DNA of 6,277 nucleotides from PVC group bacterium (GCA_003566475.1 PXDE01000221.1:1-6277), one strand, 5' to 3'. Shown: positions 1 to 5,453, numbered from the stretch's first letter. Notes: generated by a model not told the origin, from the letters alone. Numbers and translations: made by a program.

Positions 1-103
1 ACCGGTCCTTCTCGGCCGGCCCCAGGCGCATCACCCGGTCCACGATGCGGCTCATCACATGGTAGCAGGTCCGTCCCTCTCCCTTCGCTCTCGGCGTTCG
101 CAT
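1..103 (-). CDS. REP-associated tyrosine transposase (RAYT, IS200-like), N-terminal part
   Basis: This is the first 34 codons of a minus-strand gene that leaves the window at position 1. Seen: translation from the ATG at 103-101 begins MRTPRAKGEG and continues with CYHVMSRIVDR and then LGPAEKDR. A basic start followed by YHVMSR is the typical opening of RAYT/TnpA-REP proteins, single-strand HUH/Y1 transposases that bind and cut REP hairpins next to a GTAG tetranucleotide. The start is fixed by GGAGGA at 116-111, seven bases away. The HUH and catalytic tyrosine motifs lie outside the window, so activity cannot be judged. Context supports the call, because GTAG-plus-palindrome elements occur directly upstream and repeatedly further on. 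It is divergent from the serine hydrolase at 471. The main uncertainty is whether the unseen remainder is intact. Confidence 0.85.
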   Translation of the reverse strand, partial: MRTPRAKGEGRTCYHVMSRIVDRVMRLGPAEKDR

Positions 104-110
104 GGCGCTG

Positions 111-116
111 TCCTCC
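111..116 (-). promoter_or_regulatory. Shine-Dalgarno site of the RAYT gene
   Basis: The minus strand reads GGAGGA here, with seven bases before the ATG at 103. It is the strongest ribosome binding site in the window and decides the transposase start. Confidence 0.75.
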
Positions 117-123
117 GGTGGTC

Positions 124-149
124 GGCCCGGCGGAATGCCGGGCCTCTAC
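124..149 (-). repeat. GTAG-preceded palindrome upstream of the RAYT gene (REP-like)
   Basis: On the minus strand GTAG (149-146) is followed by one A and then a perfect 8-bp inverted repeat, GGCCCGGC (144-137) and GCCGGGCC (131-124), around the loop ATTCC. RAYT genes are commonly flanked by REP elements of the form GTAG plus palindrome, and this sits in the same orientation just upstream of the transposase ribosome binding site. Its arms and loop differ from the elements at 1874-4072, so it may be a different REP class, or simply a hairpin in the leader that affects expression. Confidence 0.5.
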
Positions 150-191
150 CCCTATTACAGGTTCGGGATCGAGACTTTGCCGAAAATAGTT

Positions 192-390
192 GGCCTGTCC
201 CCAGCCAAGGGCCTGTCCATTCTCGGCGGAACCATCTGTTGGTGTGGATCTTATGGGAAAGAAGTGGTCGCGAAGAAGAATCTGTCCCTTGGCTCGCCCC
301 GGGCCGTGGAGCAGACCTGTCCCTAATAAGCAAACTAGGCCTGTCCCTTGTACCGCCTAACGCCCTTGCAGAGAAGACCTGTCCCTTGCG
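192..390. repeat. Cluster of six CTGTCC-core direct repeats in the gap before the serine hydrolase
   Basis: The gap 104-470 holds no credible gene. It contains six same-orientation copies of a short motif, with cores near 195, 213, 282, 317, 341 and 379. The fullest copies read GACCTGTCCCT (314-324), GGCCTGTCCCTTG (338-350) and GACCTGTCCCTTGCG (376-390). On the minus strand, in the transposase direction, the consensus is roughly AAGGGACAGRYC. Spacing is irregular (about 18-70 bases), which rules out a CRISPR array. Repeats of this kind near IS200-like transposases suggest transposase-associated sequence or remnants of repeated insertion; that link is inference. Confidence 0.55.
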
Positions 391-470
391 AATCTGTTGG
401 TCATTCGAGCCGGATCGCCCGCAGGAGAGGGCTGGTCGCGGACGCTTCGTTCCTCTATGGATAGGTGCAT

Positions 471-1877
471 ATGGGAAATGACTCCTTCCGCGATGTCGAC
501 GCCCTGCTGGGCCGGGTAGCCGCGGACCATCAGGTGCCGGGCCTGGCCGCGGCGACCACGGTGGACGGGGAGGTCGCCCATGTCGCGACCTATGGATGGC
601 GCGACCTCGCCCGGAAGCTGCCCATGACCCCGGACAGCCCGTCGCGCTGGTTCTCTATCTCCAAGGCCATCACCGTCCTGGCCCTGGCCCGGCTGGTCGA
701 GGAGGGGGAGATCGGCTGGGACGACCCGGTTTGCGCCCGCGTTCCGGGCCTGCGGTTCGCCGACCCTGTGGCCACCGAACGCGCCACCGTGCGCGACTGC
801 GTGCTCCACCGGACCGGGCTTCCCGCCGGTGACTGGACCTGGTGGCAGGGCCCGTCCGATCCCGCGGCCCTGGTGGCCCGGGTCGCCCATTTGCCCTGTT
901 CCGCCGGGTTTCGGAGCGGGTTCTTCTACCAGAACCTCCATTTCACTATCCTGGGTGAGGTCATCCGCTCGGCAGGCACCGACTGGCATCAGGCCGTTCG
1001 GGATCTCCTCGGCCCGATCGGCATCCGCCCCATCACCAGGCTAGCCGACTTCGTGGCCGCCGACCGGGTGCTGGGCTACGGCCCCAACGGGTTCACCCCG
1101 CCCAACCCCGCCGCCGACTTCGACTTCGAGGCCATCGCCCCGGCCAGCGCGGTCTGCGGAAGCATCCTGGAACTGGCCCGCCTGAGCGCGGCGGTGGCCG
1201 ATGGTGGGAAGGGCCTGCTGCCGCCGGAGCGGTGGCGGGAGGTCACGCGGCCGGTATGGGGCCAGCCCGCCCCGATCTGGCCCGAGATGCGTCAGCCCAG
1301 TCTGGCCATGGCCGGGAGCAGCCTGGCCTATCGGGGCGAGTTGGCCCTGCGCTGGGCCGGGGGCTGGCAGGGCTACACCGCGCACCTGCTCGCCCTTCCC
1401 GAGCGCCGGATCTCCGCCTGCGCCCTGGTAAACCGAACGGCCAGCCCCACCTCCGATCTGCTGGCCTTCTCTATGCTCGACCGCGCGGCCGACTGGGATC
1501 CCGCGCCCTGGGAATGGCGGTTCCTGGAGGACAAGCGGCGGATGCGCAAGGCGGCGGAATCGCGCCGGGCCAAGCGGTTGGAAGCTGCCCGCAGCGCCGC
1601 CTGGCCCTGCGGGGTGGACGGGCTGGTCGGATGGTTCGAGCACCCGGCCTATGGCCCGTTCGAGGTCTCCGCCGACGGAGGCGAGCCCCGGCTGCGTTTC
1701 CGCGACACGGATCTCGCCCTGTTCCCTCAATCCGACGGCTCCGTCCTCGCCGACAGCATGGACACCGTCGACGTGGTGTGGACGCTTCGGCCGGAGATCG
1801 GGGACGGGCGGGTGACGGCCTGGCTGCTCGGCCCCGACGACCCGTCGGCGCCCTGCCGGTTCGGGCGGATGCCGTAG
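471..1877 (+). CDS. Beta-lactamase-family serine hydrolase with C-terminal DUF3471-like domain
   Basis: A 468-residue member of the beta-lactamase/PBP-like serine hydrolase family, which cleaves esters, amides or peptides through an acyl-serine. Seen: the SxxK motif is S-I-S-K at residues 62-65, with Ser62 as nucleophile and Lys65 as base. A Tyr-Gln-Asn (YxN) motif is at 153-155. The third-motif region (about 294-302) reads RWAGGWQGY, where relatives usually have a His (HxGG..GF), so Trp295 stands where His is expected. An Arg/Lys-rich helix near 350-375 leads to a C-terminal beta domain (about 380-468) resembling DUF3471. No signal peptide is visible, so a cytosolic location is likely. An in-frame TAG at 462-464 limits the start to GTG 465 or ATG 471. 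ATG is preferred, and no clear ribosome binding site is seen. The stop TAG lies inside a repeat element. The substrate is unknown. Confidence 0.85.
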   Translation: MGNDSFRDVDALLGRVAADHQVPGLAAATTVDGEVAHVATYGWRDLARKLPMTPDSPSRWFSISKAITVLALARLVEEGEIGWDDPVCARVPGLRFADPVATERATVRDCVLHRTGLPAGDWTWWQGPSDPAALVARVAHLPCSAGFRSGFFYQNLHFTILGEVIRSAGTDWHQAVRDLLGPIGIRPITRLADFVAADRVLGYGPNGFTPPNPAADFDFEAIAPASAVCGSILELARLSAAVADGGKGLLPPERWREVTRPVWGQPAPIWPEMRQPSLAMAGSSLAYRGELALRWAGGWQGYTAHLLALPERRISACALVNRTASPTSDLLAFSMLDRAADWDPAPWEWRFLEDKRRMRKAAESRRAKRLEAARSAAWPCGVDGLVGWFEHPAYGPFEVSADGGEPRLRFRDTDLALFPQSDGSVLADSMDTVDVVWTLRPEIGDGRVTAWLLGPDDPSAPCRFGRMP

Positions 1878-1927
1878 CTCGACGCGGCTGCCTGCGCCGG
1901 GCTTTGGCAGGCAGGCCAAGCGTTCAG
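1874..1927 (+). repeat. GTAG hairpin (REP) element with enlarged loop
   Basis: GTAG (1874-1877) is followed by the arm CTCGACGC (1878-1885) and, much later, loop GCCAA (1915-1919) and arm GCGTTCAG (1920-1927). The arms pair with one G-T pair and one mismatch. A 29-base insert (1886-1914) separates the first arm from the loop and is itself an inverted repeat (TGCCTGC 1889-1895, GCAGGCA 1907-1913). The TAG of the GTAG is the stop codon of the serine hydrolase. Confidence 0.6.
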
Positions 1928-1930
1928 CTC

Positions 1931-1959
1931 GCACGCGGGCACAAGCCCGGCCCGCGTGC
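1931..1959. repeat. Perfect 10-bp inverted repeat inside the first REP composite
   Basis: GCACGCGGGC (1931-1940) and GCCCGCGTGC (1950-1959) pair perfectly around a nine-base loop. It follows the forward REP element and precedes the shared block AGCTCCGCTTCGGGCG at 1960-1975. It could act as a transcription terminator for the serine hydrolase, but no T tract follows, so its place in the repeat composite is the safer description. Confidence 0.6.
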
Positions 1960-2002
1960 AGCTCCGCTTCGGGCGAGTACTCGGCGGCGTGCTCATCGGC
2001 AT

Positions 2003-2026
2003 CTGAATCCTGGCGGATTCAGCTAC
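2003..2026 (-). repeat. GTAG hairpin (REP) element, reverse orientation
   Basis: Arms CTGAATCC (2003-2010) and GGATTCAG (2015-2022) form a perfect 8-bp stem with loop TGGC and are followed by CTAC (2023-2026). On the minus strand this reads GTAG, palindrome, loop GCCA. The 25 bases 2002-2026 recur identically at 3853-3877. Confidence 0.8.
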
Positions 2027-2041
2027 GAGAGGCGGACGTAG
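2023..2041. repeat. Conserved REP linker, GGCGGAC type
   Basis: The 19 bases CTACGAGAGGCGGACGTAG join the CTAC of the reverse REP to a new GTAG. The same linker, 16 of 19 bases identical, follows the reverse REP at 4011-4029. No good palindrome follows the GTAG here, so the next forward REP seems lost or degenerate. Confidence 0.6.
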
Positions 2042-2144
2042 CCACGGGGGGATCCTTTGCCACCCGCAGGCCGGCCACGAGACACAGGCGCCTCCTCCAG
2101 CCTTGAGACCGTCTCCGGGGTAGACTATGCAAAGGGTCACCCAC

Positions 2145-2152
2145 AGAGGAGA
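2145..2152 (+). promoter_or_regulatory. Shine-Dalgarno site of the secreted alpha/beta hydrolase
   Basis: AGAGGAGA ends seven bases before the ATG at 2160. It selects this start over the in-frame ATG at 2127, which would put 11 extra residues before a well-formed signal peptide. Confidence 0.75.
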
Positions 2153-2159
2153 TCTGCCC

Positions 2160-3797
2160 ATGACCCGAACCCGAATCTCCGCCCTGCTGGTCGCGGGGAC
2201 AACAGCCTGTGTCGCGCCGGCTCTTCGCGCCGAGGCGCCCCGGCTCGACGGCTACGTCTGGTCCATCCCCGTCACCCGGCCCGACGACTCCACGTTCCGA
2301 GCCCTGCTCTGGGTGCCGCCGGGGACGGAGCGGATCCGGGGGGTGCTGGTGGGGGAGCGCGAGTACATCGCCGACGACCCCGCCATCCGGCGGGCGGCGG
2401 CGGCCGAGAGCCTCGCCGTCATCCTGCTGCGGCCTCACTTCGACGCGCTGTTCCGCTACTGGGAGAACGATTCCGCCGCCATCCTCCATGCCATGCTCGA
2501 CACCGTGGCCGAGGCCAGCGGGTACACCGAGATCGCGAACGCGCCTCTGTTCCCGTTCGGCCATTCGGTGTCGTCGGTCTATGCCAGCCATGTGGCCTAC
2601 TGGAATCCCGGCCGGGTGTTCGGGCTGCTCGCGTTCAAGGGGGCTCTCATGGACCGGCCTTACCCGGAGGCATCCGTGGCCGGGGTGCCCGCGCTGGTTA
2701 TCACGGGTCAGTTCGAGGAGTTCGGCCCCGGTCCTCACGGGGTGCTGCGCGACTGGGAGGACCGGGAGACGGGGTGGCGGGTGAGCCGCCAGCGCTACCT
2801 GCGCATGCGCGAGGAGGATCCCCGCAACCTCATCGCCTTCGCGGTGGATCCGGGCAGCACGCATATGGCGTGGTCGCCCGAGAATGGCGAGCTGACCGGC
2901 CTGTTCATCCGCAAGGCGGCCGCCCTGCGCATTCCCGACTGGCCGGTGGACGCCACGGCGCCGGTGGTCTGCCGGGAGATCGATCCGACCCAGGGCGTGC
3001 TCTCCAGCGCGGCCGTGCATAACCCGGCCCTGATGCGTTATGCCCCCCATGACGAGTTCCGGGGCAACCGGACCTGGACCTGGTGGCATCCCGACGCCGA
3101 GTTCGCGGAGGCCTGGACGAAGTACCACGAGGGCGGGTTCGGCCTGCGCACCCAGTATGTGGCCTTCCGGCGCCCCGGCACGGACCGCATCATCCATGCC
3201 CGGCACGACATGCGCTATCAGATCGACCCCCACTGGATCGGGCCGGACACGTTCCAGGTGGAAGGGGCGTTCCTCATGGAGGTCCGCGACCGCTACGCCC
3301 CGCCCGAGCCCCCGCTGGGCCATGCCGAGGGCCCCATCCAGTTCCGCATCCACCGCACCAGCGATTTCGAGCAGATCGGTCCCGACACCTTTCGCATGGT
3401 CCGCTACGGCGACCGGCGGGCGGACGGTCACATTCTGGCCTACCACCGCGGCGACGAGACCTACCGCAAGGCCGAGCAGCCGGCCATGCTGCGGATCAAC
3501 CGGCTGAATCGGGGAGAGACCCAGGCCATCGACTTTCCTGAGTTGCCGGACCTGACTGTGGGTATGGCGCCGGTCGAACTCCGGGCGACCAGTGACCGGG
3601 GCCTACCGGTGACCTATACCGTCGATCACGGCCCGGCCCGCATCGAGGACGGAAAGCTCGTGCTCACCCCCATCCCGCCCCGGGCCCGGATGCCATTGGA
3701 GATCCAGGTCACCGCGTACCAGTGGGGAAGCGCGGTCGAACCCTTCGTGCAGACGGCCGAGCCGGTTTCCCGGACGCTGAGGGTGCGGGGGGAGTAG
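2160..3797 (+). CDS. Secreted alpha/beta hydrolase with C-terminal Ig-like domain
   Basis: A 545-residue exported protein, probably an esterase-type hydrolase of unknown substrate. Seen: residues 1-24 form a signal peptide (basic MTRTR, hydrophobic stretch, probable cleavage after ALRA). Residues 45-255 look like an alpha/beta hydrolase: a strand ending VILLRPHFD, a nucleophile elbow FPFGHSVSS with Ser136, an acid region ITGQFEEFG (Glu186/187) after a strand, and a candidate catalytic His235 in GSTHMAW. The elbow is G-H-S-V-S rather than the common GxSxG. Residues about 265-455 are Trp/His-rich (TWTWWHPDAEF) and unassigned. Residues about 460-545 resemble Ig-like beta-sandwich repeats marked by GLPVTYTVDHGPA, often found at the ends of exported Verrucomicrobiota proteins. 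The start is set by the AGAGGAGA site. REP-filled gaps on both sides suggest its own transcription unit. The fold is fairly secure; the catalytic residues are inferred from order and context. Confidence 0.8.
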   Translation: MTRTRISALLVAGTTACVAPALRAEAPRLDGYVWSIPVTRPDDSTFRALLWVPPGTERIRGVLVGEREYIADDPAIRRAAAAESLAVILLRPHFDALFRYWENDSAAILHAMLDTVAEASGYTEIANAPLFPFGHSVSSVYASHVAYWNPGRVFGLLAFKGALMDRPYPEASVAGVPALVITGQFEEFGPGPHGVLRDWEDRETGWRVSRQRYLRMREEDPRNLIAFAVDPGSTHMAWSPENGELTGLFIRKAAALRIPDWPVDATAPVVCREIDPTQGVLSSAAVHNPALMRYAPHDEFRGNRTWTWWHPDAEFAEAWTKYHEGGFGLRTQYVAFRRPGTDRIIHARHDMRYQIDPHWIGPDTFQVEGAFLMEVRDRYAPPEPPLGHAEGPIQFRIHRTSDFEQIGPDTFRMVRYGDRRADGHILAYHRGDETYRKAEQPAMLRINRLNRGETQAIDFPELPDLTVGMAPVELRATSDRGLPVTYTVDHGPARIEDGKLVLTPIPPRARMPLEIQVTAYQWGSAVEPFVQTAEPVSRTLRVRGE

Positions 3798-3853
3798 CGG
3801 GCAGGGCCGAGGGCGAGGATCACGGGCTTTTCCTCCGTCCTTCCCGGCGTCGT

Positions 3854-3877
3854 CTGAATCCTGGCGGATTCAGCTAC
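3854..3877 (-). repeat. GTAG hairpin (REP) element, reverse orientation, duplicate of the one at 2003
   Basis: Arms CTGAATCC (3854-3861) and GGATTCAG (3866-3873) with loop TGGC, then CTAC (3874-3877). It is part of a 25-base exact repeat of 2002-2026. It opens the second composite, 57 bases after the hydrolase stop codon. Confidence 0.8.
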
Positions 3878-3891
3878 AGGAAGGCCCTCCC

Positions 3892-3916
3892 GTAGCCGAA
3901 CGCGCCAAGCGTTTGG
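3892..3916 (+). repeat. GTAG hairpin (REP) element, forward
   Basis: GTAG (3892-3895), arm CCGAACGC (3896-3903), loop GCCAA, arm GCGTTTGG (3909-3916). The eight pairs include one G-T. A 14-base linker containing AGGCCCTCC joins it head-to-head with the reverse element at 3854-3877. Confidence 0.75.
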
Positions 3917-3924
3917 CCGCCTAT

Positions 3925-3981
3925 GGGAACGACCCCGGCGAGCGCGAAGCTCCGCTGCGGGCGCGGTTCCGGCGCGTTCCC
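3925..3981. repeat. Central block of the second REP composite
   Basis: GGGAACG (3925-3931) and CGTTCCC (3975-3981) are perfect inverse complements bounding this block. It contains AGCTCCGCTGCGGGCG (3948-3963), which matches 15 of 16 bases at 1960-1975 in the first composite. The block sits between a forward and a reverse GTAG hairpin in both places. Confidence 0.5.
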
Positions 3982-3989
3982 TGTTGCGT

Positions 3990-4014
3990 CCACGGCCTTG
4001 GCGGCCGCGGCTAC
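3990..4014 (-). repeat. GTAG hairpin (REP) element, reverse orientation
   Basis: Arms CCACGGCC (3990-3997) and GGCCGCGG (4003-4010), seven Watson-Crick pairs and one wobble, loop TTGGC, then CTAC (4011-4014). On the minus strand the loop reads GCCAA, the same as in the forward element at 3892. The linker CTACGGGTGGCGGACATAG (4011-4029) follows. Confidence 0.7.
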
Positions 4015-4048
4015 GGGTGGCGGACATAGCTACGCGCAGGCCCTCCAC

Positions 4049-4072
4049 GTAGCTGGACGCGCCAGCGTTCAG
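4049..4072 (+). repeat. GTAG hairpin (REP) element, forward
   Basis: GTAG (4049-4052), arm CTGGACGC (4053-4060), loop GCCA, arm GCGTTCAG (4065-4072), eight pairs with one G-T. It is preceded by CTAC (4030-4033) and a 15-base linker again containing AGGCCCTCC. The bases after it (CCGACTGCGGGGAC) resemble those after the forward element ending at 1927, so the family extends beyond the hairpin. Confidence 0.75.
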
Positions 4073-4089
4073 CCGACTGCGGGGACGGG

Positions 4090-4115
4090 GCTGACGGGGT
4101 TAAATCCCCTTCAGC
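4090..4115. promoter_or_regulatory. Hairpin upstream of the GH5 gene: terminator or operator candidate
   Basis: GCTGA-C-GGGG (4090-4099) and CCCC-T-TCAGC (4106-4115) form nine pairs with a single C/T mismatch around loop TTAAAT. A loose pyrimidine run, not a clean T tract, follows. It lies 32 bases before the GH5 ATG and has no GTAG, so it is not a REP element. It may end transcription coming from upstream or act as a binding site overlapping the GH5 promoter. Confidence 0.4.
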
Positions 4116-4130
4116 TTCTCTACCTCCTTC

Positions 4131-4139
4131 TGCTAGGCT
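4131..4139 (+). promoter_or_regulatory. Possible extended -10 promoter element of the GH5 gene
   Basis: TGC-TAGGCT fits a TGnTAnnnT extended -10, with seven bases before the ATG at 4147. A weak -35-like TTCAGC lies at 4110-4115 (18-base spacer). If used, transcription would start at or beside the ATG, giving a leaderless message, in keeping with the absence of a ribosome binding site. Sequence match only. Confidence 0.3.
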
Positions 4140-4146
4140 CCCGCCC

Positions 4147-5148
4147 ATGGAATCCATCCCCTTCGGCTGCGGCTTCAATCTCCAAAACTGGTTCTCCTGG
4201 AAGGGCAAGCCGCCGACGCCGGTGGACCTCCGGATTCTCGACTTCATGGCCGCCGAAGGCTTCACCTTCCTCCGCTGGCCCATGGACTACCGGTTCTGGG
4301 TGCGGGATCACCGCTACCGGGAACCCGACCTGGCTGTGCTAGAGGGACTGCGGGAGGTTCTGGAGGCCGCCCGGTCGCGGGGCATCCACCTGTGTCTGAA
4401 TCTTCACCGGGCGCCCGGCTATTGCATCAACCGTCCCGAGACCGAGCCTCACAACCTATGGACCGAGTCCGAGGCTCAGGACGGGTTCGCCTTCCAGTGG
4501 CGGACCCTGGCCCGGATGTTCCGGGGGGTGCCGGGCGCCGAGCTGAGTTTCGACCTGCTTAACGAGCCGCCGCACGAGACCTGGAAGCCGAAATGGCGGT
4601 TCTCCCGGGCCGCCCACGAGCAGGTGATGCGGCAGACGCTGGCCGCCATCCGCGAGGAGGATCTCGACCGGCCGGTGGTGGTGGATGGCCTGGGGGCGGG
4701 CAATCACCCGCTACCGGAGCTGGCCGACACGGGCGCGACTCAGAGCACCCGGGGCTACCAGCCCATGCCGGTGTCGCACTTCAAGGCGGAGTGGGTCGAG
4801 GGACACGAGTCGTTCCCACAGCCGGTTTGGCCTGGCCTGGAATGGGACGGGAAGTTCTGGGACGTGGACGTGCTGCGCGAGCACTACCGCCCGTGGCGGG
4901 AACTCGAGGCGACCGGGGTGCGGGTTCATGTGGGCGAGTTCGGGTGCCATAGCCACACGCCCCAGTCCGTCGCCCTGGCCTGGCTGCGCGATCTGGTCGG
5001 TCTGTTCCGGGAGTTCGGCTGGGGCTATGCCCTGTGGCGGTTCGACTCCCGCTTCGGCATCTCCGGTCACGGCCGCGCCGGCGCCCGGTGGGAGACGCGG
5101 CACGGGATCGAGGTGGACCGGGATATGTTGGAGATTCTTAGACCCTGA
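4147..5148 (+). CDS. Glycoside hydrolase family 5 (cellulase-like), cytosolic
   Basis: A 333-residue single-domain GH5 enzyme, a retaining beta-glycosidase of the cellulase/mannanase superfamily with a TIM-barrel fold. Seen: the N-terminal FGCGFNLQNWF leads into the barrel; Arg43 in FLRWPMDYRF and His87 in LNLHRAPGY match conserved active-site positions; the acid/base is Glu140 in FDLLNEPPH; the region STRGYQPMPVSHF (200-212) has aromatics and His expected in the cleft; the nucleophile is Glu264 in VHVGEFGCHSH; and Trp297 in YALWRFDS sits on the last strand. Length and motif order fit a complete catalytic domain. There is no signal peptide and no carbohydrate-binding module, so it probably acts in the cytoplasm on imported oligosaccharides or glycosides. 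No ribosome binding site is visible. The exact substrate cannot be read from the sequence; the family assignment is firm. Confidence 0.9.
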   Translation: MESIPFGCGFNLQNWFSWKGKPPTPVDLRILDFMAAEGFTFLRWPMDYRFWVRDHRYREPDLAVLEGLREVLEAARSRGIHLCLNLHRAPGYCINRPETEPHNLWTESEAQDGFAFQWRTLARMFRGVPGAELSFDLLNEPPHETWKPKWRFSRAAHEQVMRQTLAAIREEDLDRPVVVDGLGAGNHPLPELADTGATQSTRGYQPMPVSHFKAEWVEGHESFPQPVWPGLEWDGKFWDVDVLREHYRPWRELEATGVRVHVGEFGCHSHTPQSVALAWLRDLVGLFREFGWGYALWRFDSRFGISGHGRAGARWETRHGIEVDRDMLEILRP

Positions 5149-5202
5149 TGATGGATGGGTGGATGATTGGATGGCTGGATGATTGGATGGGTGGATGGGT
5201 GG
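5149..5202 (+). repeat. GGAT-type low-complexity tandem array
   Basis: Starting right after the GH5 stop codon, the plus strand is an imperfect GGAT/GGGT tetranucleotide array. It includes two 16-base units (5159-5174 and 5175-5190) that differ only in the first base, each containing TGGATGATTGGATGG. An inverted counterpart lies at 6241-6277, on the far side of the next two genes. An open frame runs through it (Trp/Asp/Gly-rich), but the composition shows it is not coding. Confidence 0.8.
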
Positions 5203-5258
5203 GGCTGCGGTTGAGGGGGGGCTCGCCATGTGGGGCGCGTCGTGGCAACCTGTCGGGC

Positions 5259-5453
5259 ATGAAGCCGTCGGAGCCTGAGAAACCGGACTCGCCGTCTCCA
5301 GAGCATGGGGACGAGGCCTGGCTCTCGCCCTATCATGCCTCGGCCTGGCTGGCCCTCACCCCGGGCGAGCGTCTGGCCCGGTCGTGGGCTCTCCGCCGAC
5401 GTCTCCCCGACCCGCGTGCCGTTCATGATCGAAAGCTTTTTCCGAAGCCTTGA
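5259..5453 (+). CDS. Small charged protein, partner of the nucleotidyltransferase
   Basis: A 64-residue protein with no named family that I can assign. Seen: a hydrophilic Pro/Ser/Glu-rich N-terminus (1-18); then WLSPYHASAWLALTPGERL; a strongly basic helix RLARSWALRRRL (38-49); and a compact end with AVHDRKLFPKP. The C-terminal half looks conserved-style (ordered, with Trp/Arg spacing) and matches my recollection of short proteins placed before nucleotidyltransferases in related bacteria; this is memory, not a search. It overlaps the nucleotidyltransferase start by 29 bases, so translation is probably coupled. An in-frame opening extends upstream to 5148 but only through GGAT repeat sequence, so ATG 5259 is preferred despite lacking a ribosome binding site. 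Possible roles are antitoxin or regulatory partner; neither is shown. Confidence 0.6.
   Translation: MKPSEPEKPDSPSPEHGDEAWLSPYHASAWLALTPGERLARSWALRRRLPDPRAVHDRKLFPKP

Noticed and set aside
55..333. Minus-strand open frame of 92 codons
   Set aside because: It is in a different frame from the RAYT gene, Arg/Ser-rich, and shows no domain; the true minus-strand gene starts at 103.
59..481. Plus-strand open frame of 140 codons across the RAYT start and the repeat region
   Set aside because: It overlaps the RAYT start antisense, has no recognisable domain, and runs through direct repeats; it is a by-product of GC-rich sequence.
1041..1934. Minus-strand open frame of 297 codons opposite the serine hydrolase
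   Set aside because: It is an antisense shadow of a clear beta-lactamase-family gene and has no motifs of its own.
2103..2126. TTGAGA and TAGACT as a -35/-10 pair for the secreted hydrolase
   Set aside because: The spacer is only 12 bases, too short for a standard sigma-70 promoter. TAGACT alone may be a -10, but the pair is not supported.
2019..3446. Long minus-strand open frame (475 codons) opposite the secreted hydrolase
   Set aside because: Composition (Gly/Arg/Pro/His-rich, no ordered domain) is that of an antisense shadow; the plus-strand frame has a signal peptide, a ribosome binding site and recognisable motifs.
3815..3835. GAGGA/TCCTC hairpin after the secreted hydrolase as a terminator
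   Set aside because: The stem is five pairs with an 11-base loop and no T tract; too weak to call.
1874..4072. CRISPR array or att sites from the repeated 25-mer
   Set aside because: Two exact copies lie 1.85 kb apart in separate gaps, have GTAG plus palindrome, and sit among diverged relatives; this fits REP elements, not a spaced array or a single attachment pair.
5148..5258. Upstream extension of the small gene through the GGAT array
   Set aside because: The added residues are translated tandem repeat (Trp/Asp/Gly/Met); the conserved-looking part starts after ATG 5259.
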